A DNA stretch of 64,000 nucleotides from Apoda limacodes (Eukaryota; Arthropoda; Insecta; Lepidoptera; Limacodidae). Made by a program: the position numbers and the translations under genes. The notes beneath the pieces are model-generated. The model had not been told where the DNA came from. It worked only from the letters and a program-made list of their open reading frames with translations, and did no database searches. Below are positions 10,349-25,300 of the stretch, piece by piece. Where the stretch lies: the NCBI GenBank assembly GCA_946406115.1, contig OX291558.1:15926205-15990204 (forward strand), given 5' to 3'. How positions within the stretch are numbered: the first letter of the stretch is position 1; each line of letters begins with the position of its first letter.

Positions 10349-13300
10349 AGTTCGTTCGGGCTTGCAGATTTATAAATTTGCACCAGCCCACTAAGCAAAC
10401 CGAGCTTGCAATAACATTGCTACATTACATTTAGGGGCTTGTAACCCAAAAACCCCATCGGCCGCGCTAGAAGTAATACCCTGTAACTTGCCCAGTCCTG
10501 ATCACTGAAATTTATTATAACTCTAAAATGTGATGCTGCATAAATATATTAATTATAACGTTTGAGTAAATCACTAAGTAAAGTTTCCGACAATGTCACA
10601 ATTTAAAAAGTAACAGAATGTTATGGTGCGGAAGTTACATTAAACGTTACAAATGAAACTTTACTGTAAATATTAAATTAATTATTGCAAAAAGTATCAG
10701 AATTCATATTTAATGTGTATATAAAATCCGACTAGCTCATCAATAATGTCTTTTACACATACCACTACATACCTTATTTATATATGTTAGTAACAAATAT
10801 GAATTTTAGAAAATATTGTAATTGATGAAAGAACTTCCGGGTCTCGGAACCTGCGACTCTGTGCACGGTAAGCCGGCCGCTCTAGGAACGAGCCACGAAG
10901 CTCACATCTAAAGTGAATTAATAAATTTAATAGTTGTTATCTTCCCGAAAGCCAAACAAAACCGATTTTGGCCAAAGTACTTAGTTTGTGTTTCTTCAGA
11001 GTTTATTTTTTTAATATTTCATATCGTTTCATAATATTTAAATAACCATTTCGAATTTTTTTTAAATAAAAAAATGAGAAAAAATATACAAATTACGAAG
11101 ACTAAATAAAAAATATTAAAAAAAGAAAAAGACTGCGGCAGCTCATTGAGCTACGGAGCCCATACGTACTTGTTTTAATTCTTGGCGAATGCTCTAATTA
11201 AGTTTTCTAACATTTTAAATATTTAAAAAAAAATTACAACATTTTTTTATACCACTCAGGTGAAAAACAAGCTTACGATCCGCCTAATGGTAAGCGGTAA
11301 CTGCAGCCTATGGATACTTACAACACCTGGGGCATCATTCATCACGAAAGTATAATGTTCATAAATATCAGTATAACCTTTCTAAAAAGAGGGTAAAGTT
11401 GCTTTGCTGTAAATCTTTTTAAACTTTCCAAACCTGAAATATTGAGAGAGATTGAGAACTTCTATAGATAGTTGTACACCTCAACTCGTGATTCTGTCAA
11501 CATCACGGCAATAGAACCCAGGGTTAAATTAACTCGACACTGTAACTAAGATATCCCGGATGTCAGCTTGTATGATATTAGAATGGCCTTGAAACAGCTT
11601 AAGAGCAACAAGGCGGCGGGTGATGACGGAATTACGTCAGAGCTTCTGAAAGCGGGTGGAACAACGATACCTAAGTCCTTCAGAGGCTCTTTAATTCAGT
11701 TATCCTAGGAGGCACTACGCCAGAAGCTTTGAGCATAAGCGCGGTCATACTTTTCTTCAGAAACGAGACCTCACCTTATTGAAGAAAAATAGACCTATTT
11801 CGCTTCTGAGCCATATCTATAAGTTGCTTTCCAGGGTCATTACGACGAATCATCTCAAACGCAGGTTTAAGGGTCGGACGGAAGGCTTTAGTACCATGCA
11901 CCACATACATACGCTTCGCCAAATGATACAGAAGACAGAGGAGTATAATCGGCCTCTTTGCGTAGCGTTCGTGGACTATGAAAAAGCCTTCGATTATATC
12001 AAGACCTCAGCGGTGTTACTGTCTCTCCAGCGGCGCCACATTGACTATCGGTACAACGAAGTGCTGATGTGTTTGTATAACAGAGCCACGATGTCAGTCC
12101 AACTACATCGCCAGAACACGAAACCAATCCATCTGCATAAGGTGTCAGGCAGGGAGACGTCATTTCTCCGAAACTGTTCACAACTGCGTTGGAAGATGTG
12201 TTTAAGCTTCTGAAGTGGAAAGGATATGGCGTCAACATGAATATCGACCGACGAAAAAGTGGTCATGGCAGAATCGCTGGAAGACCTAGGCAAGATGCTC
12301 AGAGACCTCAGCATAGTTTCCCGCAGGTTGGCCTTAAAATGAATATAGATAAAACGAAGGCAATATTCAATGTTCATGTCGCGCCTATACCGATTGTTGT
12401 TGGGAAGGCTACTCACGAAGTTGTTGACGAATACATACCTAGAGCAAGTATTCCAGTAACGAAGGTCCAACTTTGAAAAAGAGGTTAACCGAAGAATCCA
12501 GTTCGGTTGGGCAGCGTTTGGGAAACTACGCAACATCTTTTCGTCCGAAATACCTCAGTCTACAATCAGTGTGTTTTGCCAGTGATGACTTATGGTACAG
12601 AAACGTCCTCATGGTCTCTTAAATAAGCTCAGAGTCGCTTAGTGAGCTATGGAAAGATCCATGCTCGGTGTTTCTTTCCGCGAGAAAAAGTTACTGACAT
12701 AGCTCAAAAAGTTAGCAAGCTGAAGTGGCCGATTACCGATGGGAAAGAAAGGTTCTCGAGTAGCGACCACGTATCGGAAGACGCTTAGAGCCGCGAGAAG
12801 CCGCTAGACGCAGGCGGCTCAGGACCGGCCGTTGTGGAAACATATGGGGAGGCCTACGTTCAGTAGTGGACGTTTTCCGGCTGAAACGACGACGACGAAG
12901 AAGTCAGAGGCCTTATGGCTATGGGCGGCTTAAAAAATTCTAACAGTCACTAGCACAACTTCCATCAAATTCACACTAAGTCAGCCACTAAGTGGTGGAC
13001 TATAGCCTAAGCCTCCTCTCTTAAGTATCTAAGCCTATTTGGGAAGAACAACGTCTGAAGCAATAAAAGTACATTATAGTATAGTAATAATGCTGAATTA
13101 CAGTCTGAAGTTGGTTTTAATGCAAGTGAAGTGTGTTATAAACTGTTAGTAAGCTTTTTGGAAATAAGTAATTTATTTGTACCTTTTTAGTACATCTTTT
13201 TGAAGCCGGTTGTTTTTTTTTTGTTAATAAATTTTTATTTTTTACTTTTGAGTGACTATTTGCTGTTTTCAAACACTAAAAACATCAATACTCATAACAA

Positions 13301-16300
13301 AATTGTATACAATCATCAGCATAAAAGGCGTTTCACCAGTTACAAATGATCACCCATAATTTTAAATTCACTACATTAATATGGTACCACCTCGGAAGTA
13401 TATCCTTGTTATTAAGAAAAGAATTTTGCAAATCTGTCTATATATGACTATGAATTAATTACATACAAAAATAAACATCCGAATGAGAACCTCCTCCTTT
13501 TTGAAGGCGGTTAAAAATACTTACTGTTAATAAAGACAGATGGATGCAAAGCTGCCTCGCAAGGCAGATCCATGACCTCTGGCAATAGCTTGGCGAATCC
13601 GCACTGCAACTTGACTATCAGCAGGGCGAGCTGAAGCACCAGAAACCTGCCTCGGGGCTTCGCCCCTGTGCCCTCAGCTGCCCGCACACACATGATAGTG
13701 CCCCATACGCCGCACAGGATCGATATCACTATAAACGGTTGAATATATACGAAGCTTCGCAGGTACAGGTCCTGAAAATTAAATAACACAGTGTGATTTA
13801 ATCAAAACTGTTTGTATTGAACAATCAATGAGAAACCAGAACCTTGTAAATACTATGTTAAGAACAAATCATATAATTATTAAATATATAAAATGTAGTA
13901 CAATCTGATAAACCTTGAGGCGAATTTAAGAAAGCGTGCAATTTTTACTAAGATCTGAAAATTTTACTTTTCAAATTCGATGCTTTAGAGTCTTACTGCG
14001 CCTTATTATAAGAGCCTAAAAAAAATAATTTATGACAAGGCAATTAGATTAATATATTTCTTTATTTTAATTTTTTATAAATATATTTTCTTTTTCAATT
14101 TTTATTTATTATTATTTCTTGTACGACGGTTTTGGAAGTGTATTTTTTGTGCCTTGGCTACATTTTTCGTATTGTCCATTCTCTGTCTTTGTTACTTCTC
14201 CACGGTGGTTTAGAATTTTATATTTAGGAAATGCCGAAGCGGTAAGTATTGTACATTTAAGTCGGTTATATTCTGTTACAGCTGATCCTTGAGCTTAGCT
14301 GCTACTGTAGTTAGTAATAATAATAATAATAAAAAATATTTTTGGACATTACACACAGCGCCGTCTGGCCGCAAAGTAAGCAAAGCTTGTGTTACGGATA
14401 CCACTGATACCAGACAACGGACACAGATACATATGTATTACTTTTTATTTGTAAATACATACATATTATAAATAAATACACCCAGACTCAAGACAAACAC
14501 ATTTTTTTTTATCACATAAATGTTTGTCCAGTGCGGGAATCGAACCCACACCCTCTACGCAGCAGTCGCCCCACTACCAACTAAGCTGCGAGGGAGTTGA
14601 AGATGAACACCACGAAAGTTGGTCACACTTGAAAGTGCTAGGCTTGCCACAAAAGAATACAAAAGAGATCTTTAAAAGTTTGGCTGTGCTGTTTGGGCTC
14701 TACATCAAGGAATCTTGATCTATAATTTATATGGACCATTACAAAACGCTTATCAGATATTTTACAGTTTGGCTGCGCTCTCTGATAAATTTCAGCTCTC
14801 TAGGTATTGAGGAAGTACTAGTTCGATTTTGATGTTGATCATCATGAATCCAGTCAGTCAGTCAGGCAGTGTCGATTTTTCGTCACTTTGCATCTCTATA
14901 CTTTCTGAACGAATGAAGTCATAAACTTAAAAATGTACGGTTATTAAATAAACAGAATTCATCTTTCTGCAATAACTCAGTGCTGCTAGACAAAGTTATG
15001 AAAATAATGAAAATATTTCTAGAAAAAGACGATAGGTGACCCCAGGTACGTTCGTAAATAGATGTGGCTTCAAGTGCATCAAAAAAAATTTCGATACGCA
15101 TATAATTGGGTGCGTATTTTGGTATCTATAAAATATTCTAATGTTCACTTTCTTTCATTCAGTTACATACGTATCATACATAGGTATATTAAAGTTATAT
15201 CAATGTATTTTAAAGAAATTGAAATTATTACAAGAACATTGTCTGATCGCTCTTACCATGTCTTCAGCCCACAACACCAGTATGACCACGTAAATCAAGG
15301 TTTGAACAATAGGCATCTGCAGTACGAGCCATCGTAGTCCCGTCAGAGTCTGCCTACAAGTGGAATAAAAAGTTAGATAAAATCATAGATATAGAATGTA
15401 AAAGATACACAATGTCAGTTTAGTGATGATATCAAAAAAAAATTGGATAAGTGTTAGTTTGTGTGGGTTGAGAATAGTGTTGTCTGCGTACACTATCAAT
15501 ATTGTGCATTATCGATATATTTATGCCTGTTATGGTTAGCGATATGTTTTGACGGTGAAAATATTTCTGCACACATTGAAAATGATGAGGGAATGTTCCC
15601 AAGTAAACAAAATACTTAAACAGTTATATTAAATTAATGCTTTACGATTTGAGGGGAATTCAAGAACTGAATACTTGTTAATACTAGATTGTACTGGAAT
15701 TCCAAAGTTAGATTCATTTTGGTAAGCACCTGTCATGTGTGTAATGCTTCAGATCTAACGCTAGACTAGGCAAAAATAGGCCAAGTGCATGTCGTATTAA
15801 GTTACGGTTTTGTAGAACGAAAATTATTGCGAATATCGATCACGGTACTATTACCGTGATTTAATTATTTTTTTTAGTAGGTATTTGATGTTATAGCGAC
15901 AAAAGAAATATATCTTCTATGAAATTTTAACTGTGTATCTATCACGGTTCATAAGATACAGCCTGGTGACAGACGGAAGGACGGATTTTTTCAAAATAAA
16001 AATTCAATATGTTTTTTTTAGATTTTTTAACATAACTAAAAAAAAAATTAATATCTCGCAAAATGTACAACTGAGACAAAAAGTTACTTAAAAACCAGTC
16101 AAGTGCGAGTTGGACTTGCACACTATGGGTTATTTTAATTTTTTAGGCGCGCGGAAACAATTTTTATTTACGCAACAATTACATTTGATCTATTTGTTGT
16201 TTTACTTTATAGTTTATACTAAAATTACCTGCTTGATAGCAGATGGTGTAAGCTTAGTAGCTTAGTAAGGTAGTACAGAACCCTAAAAACCAAAAACATT

Positions 16301-19300
16301 TTGAAGTCCGCTTTGAACGCCACGCCTTACTACAATCAACATCAGATTCAATTAGACTATGTAATCATCTAAATGGGTTGTAATTGAGCTAGAAACGGCA
16401 ATTACGAGATGAATTAACCCCGAATATGAAAGGTACTAACTGCGCACTAACGAAGGTGTGGCAAGGATTATAAATTAAACAAATTAATCCATTTTCAATT
16501 TCCTTCGGTTACTAGGTACCTTCATCAATTTATTAACTGCCTTATCAATTTAAAAGATAGACATGAAAGTTTGGCAGATACTTCGTGTAAATATAACCTT
16601 CATCTATAGGTACCAATATTATAAATAGATAAATTTTGCAAGTTTGTAGATATGTATGTTGGAGGTTCGGACTCGTGCTTTAAAGCAATACATTATTCAA
16701 CTGATATTTATTTATTTACATTTATTACTCAAAGTGCTTACAGCGTTAACGCACTATGAGTTAGAATTATTAAATATTATAATTATATAGTTACAATTAC
16801 AAATAAAATTATTAGAAGAGAAAAAAAAATAATAGGCATGTCAATAGGTACATTCAATTAAAATCATTGTAAAATCATGATTGTTAAGAAAAATGGATAG
16901 TAAAATTTTGGGTATGTTATTCATTAGATTAAAAATATTAATTAAATAACTTCAATGTCACGTACCATTCCACAATACATCGACTTAATTAATTAAACCT
17001 ACTATTAAATATATCGAAATTTGGTCTTTGAGAAATCAAGACATTGATCAAGGTGGGGGCTCTGTATGTGGGTGCGTGAGCCGCACTGTGAATACGAGAT
17101 GGTGCGGGCGCGAACAAACGTCGGGAGCGCAGTACGGCGCGGCGGTCGGGCGTCGCCAACGAGCATAGCGCCAGGGTCTCGGGACAGTGTACCTCGCCGT
17201 TAGGTAGCCGGTAGTAGTGCATTAGCAAACTCATCTTCCTACTGAGCTCTAGAGTGTTCAAGCCCACCATACCCGTCACAAAAAGAGATGGATACAAATA
17301 AGGATAGTACCCATATATTATTTTTTTTATATAAAATGCGTGCGAATTTTAGTCGGACGCGCTATCTCATAATGCTTTACGTCACCTCGTGAGGGTCCCA
17401 AACTATAGAGTTTGCTTCTTACATATGCGTAATATAGGATAAGAAGCGCACGCACGTCACTAAACTGAGTACTTTGCCTCAAAACAAATCTCAGTGATTT
17501 CGATGCTCGGAGACAAATATCTATAATCATCAATGTCAGCTCAGCATCCACTAATAATCCAAGGTCCTGAATCTGCGAAACTTGAGTGAGAGTTTCGTCG
17601 CCGATAGAGTAGAGGTGGCGATAAGGTGAACGCGAACGGGCAAATGTCATAACCTTACAAATTAATAAATCAATTCCAGTGTCGTCCAAACTGTTAAAGA
17701 TAATCTTATCGTTAACAACAAACCATGGCTGTAAAAAGGAAGTAAGAACTTATTTGTTGTGGCGTTTACTAAATTTAAAAAATTAAAATATATACGACTA
17801 TTGCCTCATGCGTTAGCTAACGAAAGCAGGTACAATAAGTATACTTACTTCTGAAGCACCGGTCTCGGTATAGGACAACAAGGCCAACAGCAACAAGGCA
17901 GCACTCTCGTCTCCAGTCGGGACCCTCCCGAACGCCTGGAAACAACACAAAATGTCTCAAATTATCATTCAATAACTACTACCACGTAAAAATGATTCTA
18001 CGATCCCGCCCGTCGTAGCGAAAGAAACCACAGAAGAAGGGACCCCTTTAGTACAGTTTTCCCATAGGTAGGGTTTTTCCCATACGTCAAAATATCTACA
18101 TCCTAATATACCTTTGCCTTATGAAATATACATATTTCGCTAAGTCGGTGATGGTCTATATAGGTTTCCGATTTCATCCACAATGAGGCTTTTCTTAATT
18201 AGTTAAGTACATTGATTATTCACACACACCACATACACCACTGGCTCTGCGGCGAAAAAAAACCTCGTGAGGAAACCTGATAACGTCAAAAAAAGACGTA
18301 TACGAAGTCTACAATCAGCACTGGCCCCGCGTGTTGACTAAGGCCCAAATCACCCTCAGTGAGGGTAGACCGTGACCCAACAATGAGGATCTTTGAGACT
18401 GGTAAAGAATTCTTCTAAGACTGTTCAGTAGACTCTATCTAAATTAAAACTTGGGTAAATCCACAGAGTACGGGAAATGCAGTGTGGGAAGGTCACACAC
18501 TGCGTTCCACCTAGGCAATTTGTGGACTGATGTCCCTGGATGCAAGCGGCTCAGATCCGTTCATTTTGTAAATCTATGGAGGAGGCCCATTGAGCTTTTA
18601 TATACTAACTTTACTAAAGATGACACCGCACATACTGTCGCTGTCACATACTACTGCGGTGAATGCGCCGCAGATCATATAGATACTGGCTGGTATTAGT
18701 ATGGCTCGTGACGTAGTTTTTTTTTAGACGGTATTAATCTGCAACATGACTTTTTCTTATAGTGTCCCCTCTGTATACAAGAATATTATCCCAATGTAGG
18801 AGGCCTATATTTAACGTAGAAGTCTATGTGTAGTGAGTTTTCAGAATAATATATAGGTATATGCATAGATATAGAATCTAAAAGATACACAATGTCAGTT
18901 TTATGAAACCATAAAAAATTGCGTAAGTTTTAGTAACTGTCTTTGTGTGGGTTGAGAATAGTGTTAACTGCGTACACTATCGACATTATGCATTATCGAT
19001 ATATTTATGCCTGTTATGGTTAGCGATATAATTTGACGGTGGAAATATTTCTGCAAACATTGAGAATGTTGAGGGAATGTTTCCAAGTAAACAAGTAAAA
19101 ATATATAAGCAGTCATATTAAATTAATGCTTTACGATTTGAGGGGAATCCAAGAACTGAAATATTGTTAATTGTGGATTGTCTTGGAATTCCAAAGTTGA
19201 TTCATTTTGGTAAACACCTGTTTTGTGGGTAATGCTTCAGATCTAACGCTAGACGAGGCAAAAATAGGCCAAGTGCGTGTCGTATTAAGTTAGGGTTTTG

Positions 19301-22300
19301 TAGAATGAAAAGTAATACGAATATCTATCATGGTACTATAACCGTGATTTTAACAGACTTTTAGATCATGCGGTTTCAAAGTTAGAGAGACACAAAATTT
19401 TCAATCAAAATCTTTAAAGAAATTTTTTCAACAAACTCAAAAGCGTTTTTAATGCCCTGTCTAATGATACCCCAGACGATGAGGTGTGTGACACAAAAGT
19501 TTTCAACTCCTAAAAATATTTTCTTAATTATCAAAACATATCTGTATGGCGGTTTGCAAAAGACACATTTCTGTGAAAATTTTTTAGGATCTACCCAAAG
19601 ACAGTGGAATTATAAGGCTGTGACATACGGCCGAACAGATATGACGAATTTATAAGGGTTTAGTTTTTGTTATTAAGCTACGAAACCCTAACAGCACGTA
19701 GCTCCTACGGTATATATATATAACAATGTAGGTAGGTATTTTGAGGATATCTTATCTATAAAATAAATAAAAGTCCGAAGTGAGTTTTAAAATAATTATA
19801 TGAAAAGAAAAAAACTTTTTCGTTCGGATTTCTTTTGCGAATTATGGTGGCGTTCAGAAGAGAAGAAACGGTGAAAGACACTCTCCAGTCATTGTTCATT
19901 ACAATTTTTATAAGAATCGCAATAGTATATTTTATAATATCCATGCAAATGCGGCGGAATTATAAGGCTATGACATACGGACGGACATGACATTCGTCCA
20001 TCCGTTTTTGACATTTGGCTACAGAACCCTATAAAAGAAGACTATTAACCACCTGCGCTCAAGTAATATTTATAAGAAACACTATTAAAATTAAATTACT
20101 CTGGATGTTGATAAACAATCACGGGAAAAGTATCGATATACTGATACTTATGACGTCATCGTTTTGTCAAGCCCTAGCGTAACCAAACATTTTACAATTT
20201 TGACGTGACAACGTCTTATAAATTGGTTTGCCGGGTGACACTTCAAGAAACTGCGTTACGCTCCGCTCACGTTATGCGCTCACAATGAGAGCGAGTGAGA
20301 GGCACGCGCCCGCCTAAGAGCGAGAGAGACAGACATAAAATCATTGTCACGTAAAACTTTCGCCCGTATACCGACTTTACAGGCAACCAGTTTTTTACTT
20401 AAAATAACATTAATTAGAACCATTCTACTTGAAATAATACCACGTTTCACAAAGAAAAACAATATAATACCGTAAAAACTGTTCTTTTAGCCAATTTTTA
20501 ACAGAAATGCGATAAAAAAAAAAATTGAGAATTTCGTATTTACCTGTGAAAAGTTTGATTGTTTGGGTTATTTCTTCCTGTGACGGAACAATTATGCAAC
20601 AAGACACCATTCCTAAACACTAAACTTTTTAGTCCTTTATTGTCAGGATTGACCTAATAATCAAGTAAACCCGTGATGTCAAAAAACAAGTGGGTCACTA
20701 TGGGTATCAACTCGAAAAATAATGGACATATTAGATATGGTTATCTGTCTCTTTTTCTCTTGTGCAGAGTTCATGTAATGAGTATATCTCTTTTCCTCGC
20801 TGTGTTGGTCTTTAGCATAGCGAAAAAATCCTAGGTCTGTGTGTATATGTATGTAAATGAAAAGACCATTCACTAACCTGACCATTTGTTCAACGCCGCC
20901 GCATTCTTTGACCATCATGCAGTAAAGATGATACATGGCAATCATCACCGCCTCCTGAGCTATTGCTTCTGCAATTATTCGACTTCTTGGCACCACTGTG
21001 GCTACAAAGGCCGAACCAGCTACTATCTGAAAAAAAATAATCAAGTTCTTGAAGTAAATAAACCCAGAGCTCTCAGGAGCTAGTCCATAAGCTAAAAGAT
21101 GTTCAGCACGCGATAAAACGAGCTGTGCTTTAAGTTTCTCTAAGGGATTGAATCTGAGGAAATTGAAAATGAGGACATCCTGAGGATATAACGCTGGTAA
21201 CGCTATTAACCTAAGTGATCAGTTAGAACTTTCCATTAATGAACAGAAGCTAAAAACAATGTGAACTTAGTGAACAATCTCTAAGATACCCATAACAAAG
21301 TAATGGATAGCATAGTATAAGATTAAAGTTATAGCAGTTACACGCCTCTTGACCCAGGTATCAAGGATATCTCTTTAGACCTCAACTTTTTTTTAAATTT
21401 GTAATGGCCTTCTTTCTAATAAACATTGCAACAAAATGAATTTACATTCATTAATATATGTTTAATTTTTAAATTGTGTACAAAACAATTTGAGTAGGCT
21501 ATGTAGAATGTATCAAGACTCTTTAAGGTGATCTAGCCGTTACCGAGGATGCAATAAGTTACAATACGCAACTGGATGAGCGGGCAGAAATAAAGCAGAT
21601 CTGGCGCCCTGGGCGGTCGCCCAACCGCGCCCTACCCTAAGGCCGCCACTGTTTGTGAGTAGACTTTTGAAATAATTTGTTTTTTTTTTCTCCTCGCTGT
21701 ATCTTAGTGAAACAAAATATTGTTGGTGCGATTGCTACACTCAAAATTCTATATTGGACTCGTTTCGCTCATGATTCGATCTTAGAATCCTTCGCTTGCT
21801 CGGTATTCCATACAAGTACTCAGGACACATAACAACTATGCAGTCTTTCATAACAAATTCATGTTTAAATTTTATTGTAATTTTTCCACAGCACTTGACA
21901 CTCAGAGTACGAAGGGCATCCGAGTTGGAGTGGAAGGCAGTGACACGCAAGCAGTGACCCATGGCATGCAAGGGACGCATTAGGATCTAAGTATGTCAAG
22001 GGTCCTGTCATAATTAAAGTTCCTTTATTTTTGTTTAGTGGGCCTATCTCTCTCCCAGTTCCTGTATTATTATTATTGACATAAAATATTACTTTGTTCA
22101 TTTTTAGGGTTCCGTACGCGAAGCAGTGCCCTTTTACGCTGTTTGGCTGTCAGCTCGACCTCTATAGGACCCTTTGCTTCAGGCCATGGTAGCTAGAAGC
22201 CTGATATTTCTACAAAGTGTAAAAAAAACCGGCCAAGTGTGAGTCTGGCTCGGATTTTATCCTATAGTTGTGATGTAGGAACTTGCTTTTTGACAAATTT

Positions 22301-25300
22301 CATGACTTAAGGTCAACGGGAAGTGCCCCATAGGTTTTTAGGTTTTAATTTGTTGTTTTATTTAATTTACTAACGCCGCTATATGCAATATACACACATA
22401 GACATATATATACATATATATAAATAAATAAATGCATATAAAATAAAGCTTTAGGTACTTAAATTAGATAGGTCCTATCAATCCTCGCCGCCTGATAGCG
22501 AACGAACGCGAGCGGATGCATCACACAAAAAAGCACATGTACATATATGCACACACATATCCAAACAGACTTAGCACACCTGAAAGTAGCCCAGCTCCCA
22601 CACAACAAGCCTGGCAACAAATGCCCATCATTTAAACTACCATCACTTCGGAAACTAGCCTAAGTGGAGAAGAAGTGACAAGAAACTCCCGGATGTACAC
22701 CTATTACCAATCAGCCATGCAGGAACCAAGCCATCAAGTACACAACATCTATTCAAATATGTATATGTATACACACATACACGTACGTACTGGTGCGTCT
22801 AATGAAAACATAAGAATTAATAAAAGTCACTTTTTCTCACTGGGTGAATGAAAAGATTTTGAATTATTTTTTTTTCAACCAAGGTTACTTAGATTTTGAG
22901 CAATTTGATTTTAATTAATTAAATTAATATACCTACTAAGAAAAGTTAAAGCTAATTATAAAAAAGTGTGTGCCAGCGTGGTAGTGTTCCAAGAACGCTG
23001 GCTGCATTTCGCCTCTGTATCGAAATACTTATTGTTTTAATTCTTATTGTGGTTGTTTTATGTCATTGTTCTCTTATCAACCGGTAATAATTACCGATTA
23101 TATACCAAAAGTTTTAATTTTTCGAAGCCAATGGTAAAAATTAGAGTATACAACACGTAAAAAAAACATCTCGGTTGTTTGTAATCCTCTCTCCGCTCAG
23201 GATTCTACTCTAAAATACTCGGGATCCAACTTAGTTCCTCGAATTAATTCCCTTTTTTTCACTTGTTGTATAATCTACATGAGTCACCGTATTACACAGG
23301 GTGTGACGGTGTGTGTGTTACTTTAAGTACCTATCAATCAATTACCTATTACATATCAAAGTACATTCACATTATATAGGAAAGCCTTTAAAAAAATCCC
23401 ACGGTTTTGTTACGCAGTCATTAGATACGGAAAAAACATTGGCATCATAGTTTGTATCTTTCCATTTCTTCAGTAATTTTATTACATAATTGCAATGAGC
23501 GGGTACGTAAGATTAACGTAACAACGAGTAAGTCGGTAAGTAGTTAAGTAAGTACAAGTACATACCAGAAACTTAAAGTAGAGTAACCCATCAGTCCTTC
23601 GCCAATTTTATTTAGTTAAGAGAAACTTAAAGAACTTTATTGCAGGTAAAAAAATATTATAGACGCATAAAATTACTCGGAAAGTATAAAATATTAGATC
23701 CTTACATATGAAATTTATGTTTTACAGAACTGGCCACTTTCATCTCAAAAAGCAGGCGTTTGGTAAAGAATTCCAATTTCAAATTTATTTCAATTTTAAG
23801 CTTGTCTATTTGTGTTTCCTCCATACTTGGCCTTGCTCCAACTGAATTTGGAAAAAAATCTTAATTAAAAAACAATTCAGATGAGGCAGTCCAAAACACC
23901 TTCAAAGATTTTGTTGATACGGTTTTCGAAATTTTTACAGCAAAGGAATCAATAACTCCCTATAAAATGACGAAAGTGCAAAGATCACAACGATACCTAC
24001 TTTGATTGATTAAATAAAAAAAAAAAATTTTTCTTTTTCCATATGAAACACCAATTTCATATGTAAGGTCCTAATATTTGCAGATGAAATTTTAAATTAA
24101 CTGCCGTAAACTTTTGTAGAGCAACAAAAAAATGGTCAAAATTTTATATTCAATTTATATCATTAAGATTATTCTGAGAGATAAGTTACCAATTCAATAG
24201 AAAATGTAAAGGTAAAGCTATTTTTGATGCTTCAAAATCTATTTAAAATAAGTAATTGAATCGATGGCTTATGTGTTCAGCTCGTACAAAAGGTATATTT
24301 TAGCACAAAATAGGATTTTGGGTGGGATAGGATTAAAAAGTTCGGCAATAAGACTGTGAATTAAAATTCGCCAATAAAGTAACAGTTCCTGGGCGACTAT
24401 GCTATACTCAGTTTTTTTTTTTTTACCATAAATCACTTTTCACAAAATACACAACAGGTTGCCCACTGGTAGAATTTTTTATTTATAGATTTTTAAGTAG
24501 GTATATACTACATTTATATTGTTTCTAGGAATTGTCTAAGTATAATAAGTATTTATTTTAATTTGTTAACTAAATAACAAATAAGTAACAAGGTATTTAT
24601 TTTAATTTGTTAACTAAATCACAATTAATTAATTGTACTGTATAGATAAACTTAAAAAGAAAACCCAATCTAAATACAAAATTTCATCCAAATCGTTAGA
24701 GCCGTTACCAAAATATACAAATATATTATATGTACGACAGTAACATAAGCTTGGTCAGATGCCCGGATAGCAATTGGACCGACACTCAAAAATTCTGTTG
24801 TTTTCGAAATGTCAAATTAACAAATTATTTTATGTCACATTCAGTCTGTGTAATAGAGGCAGGCGCACATAGAACATTACAACACTAGTCGATGTAGTTA
24901 TATCACTGTGTTACTATTACCATCTATTACTTACGTAGTAAAAGGGCATTTATAAATTACGTAACGCAAAAAAAAATTAATTATTTCAAAGTTATTTATA
25001 GTGTAACAAACTTTTCTGACCCAGTGGTATCTGTATCAGAAGCATAGTGAGTATGTGTCCAGCCACTGATTTCACCTTTCTGGGGATTAAAACCTTGAAG
25101 GTATACATATATACCAAAACAAATCCTTATCTACATATATCTTAATTTCTGTAACTTTACGCAATTATTTGTAGGCATAATTAAAAATATTAATTGTACA
25201 TACAAATAATAATTATGTGTAAGGAGCAGAATCTTTTAAATATAATTCGAATTGTCTTTAATCTTTAAAAATAATACGGAACTATGTATAAAAAAGCTAT

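Noticed and set aside
14524..14600. Minus-strand tRNA-like sequence considered as a tRNA gene
   Set aside because: The acceptor stem does not close and a SINE body with an (ATT)n tail follows.
16989..17297. Minus-strand frame considered as an extra OST-alpha exon
   Set aside because: It reads as the C-terminal part of a Jockey-like reverse transcriptase, continuous with 17327-17689, and exons C and D already join in frame without it.
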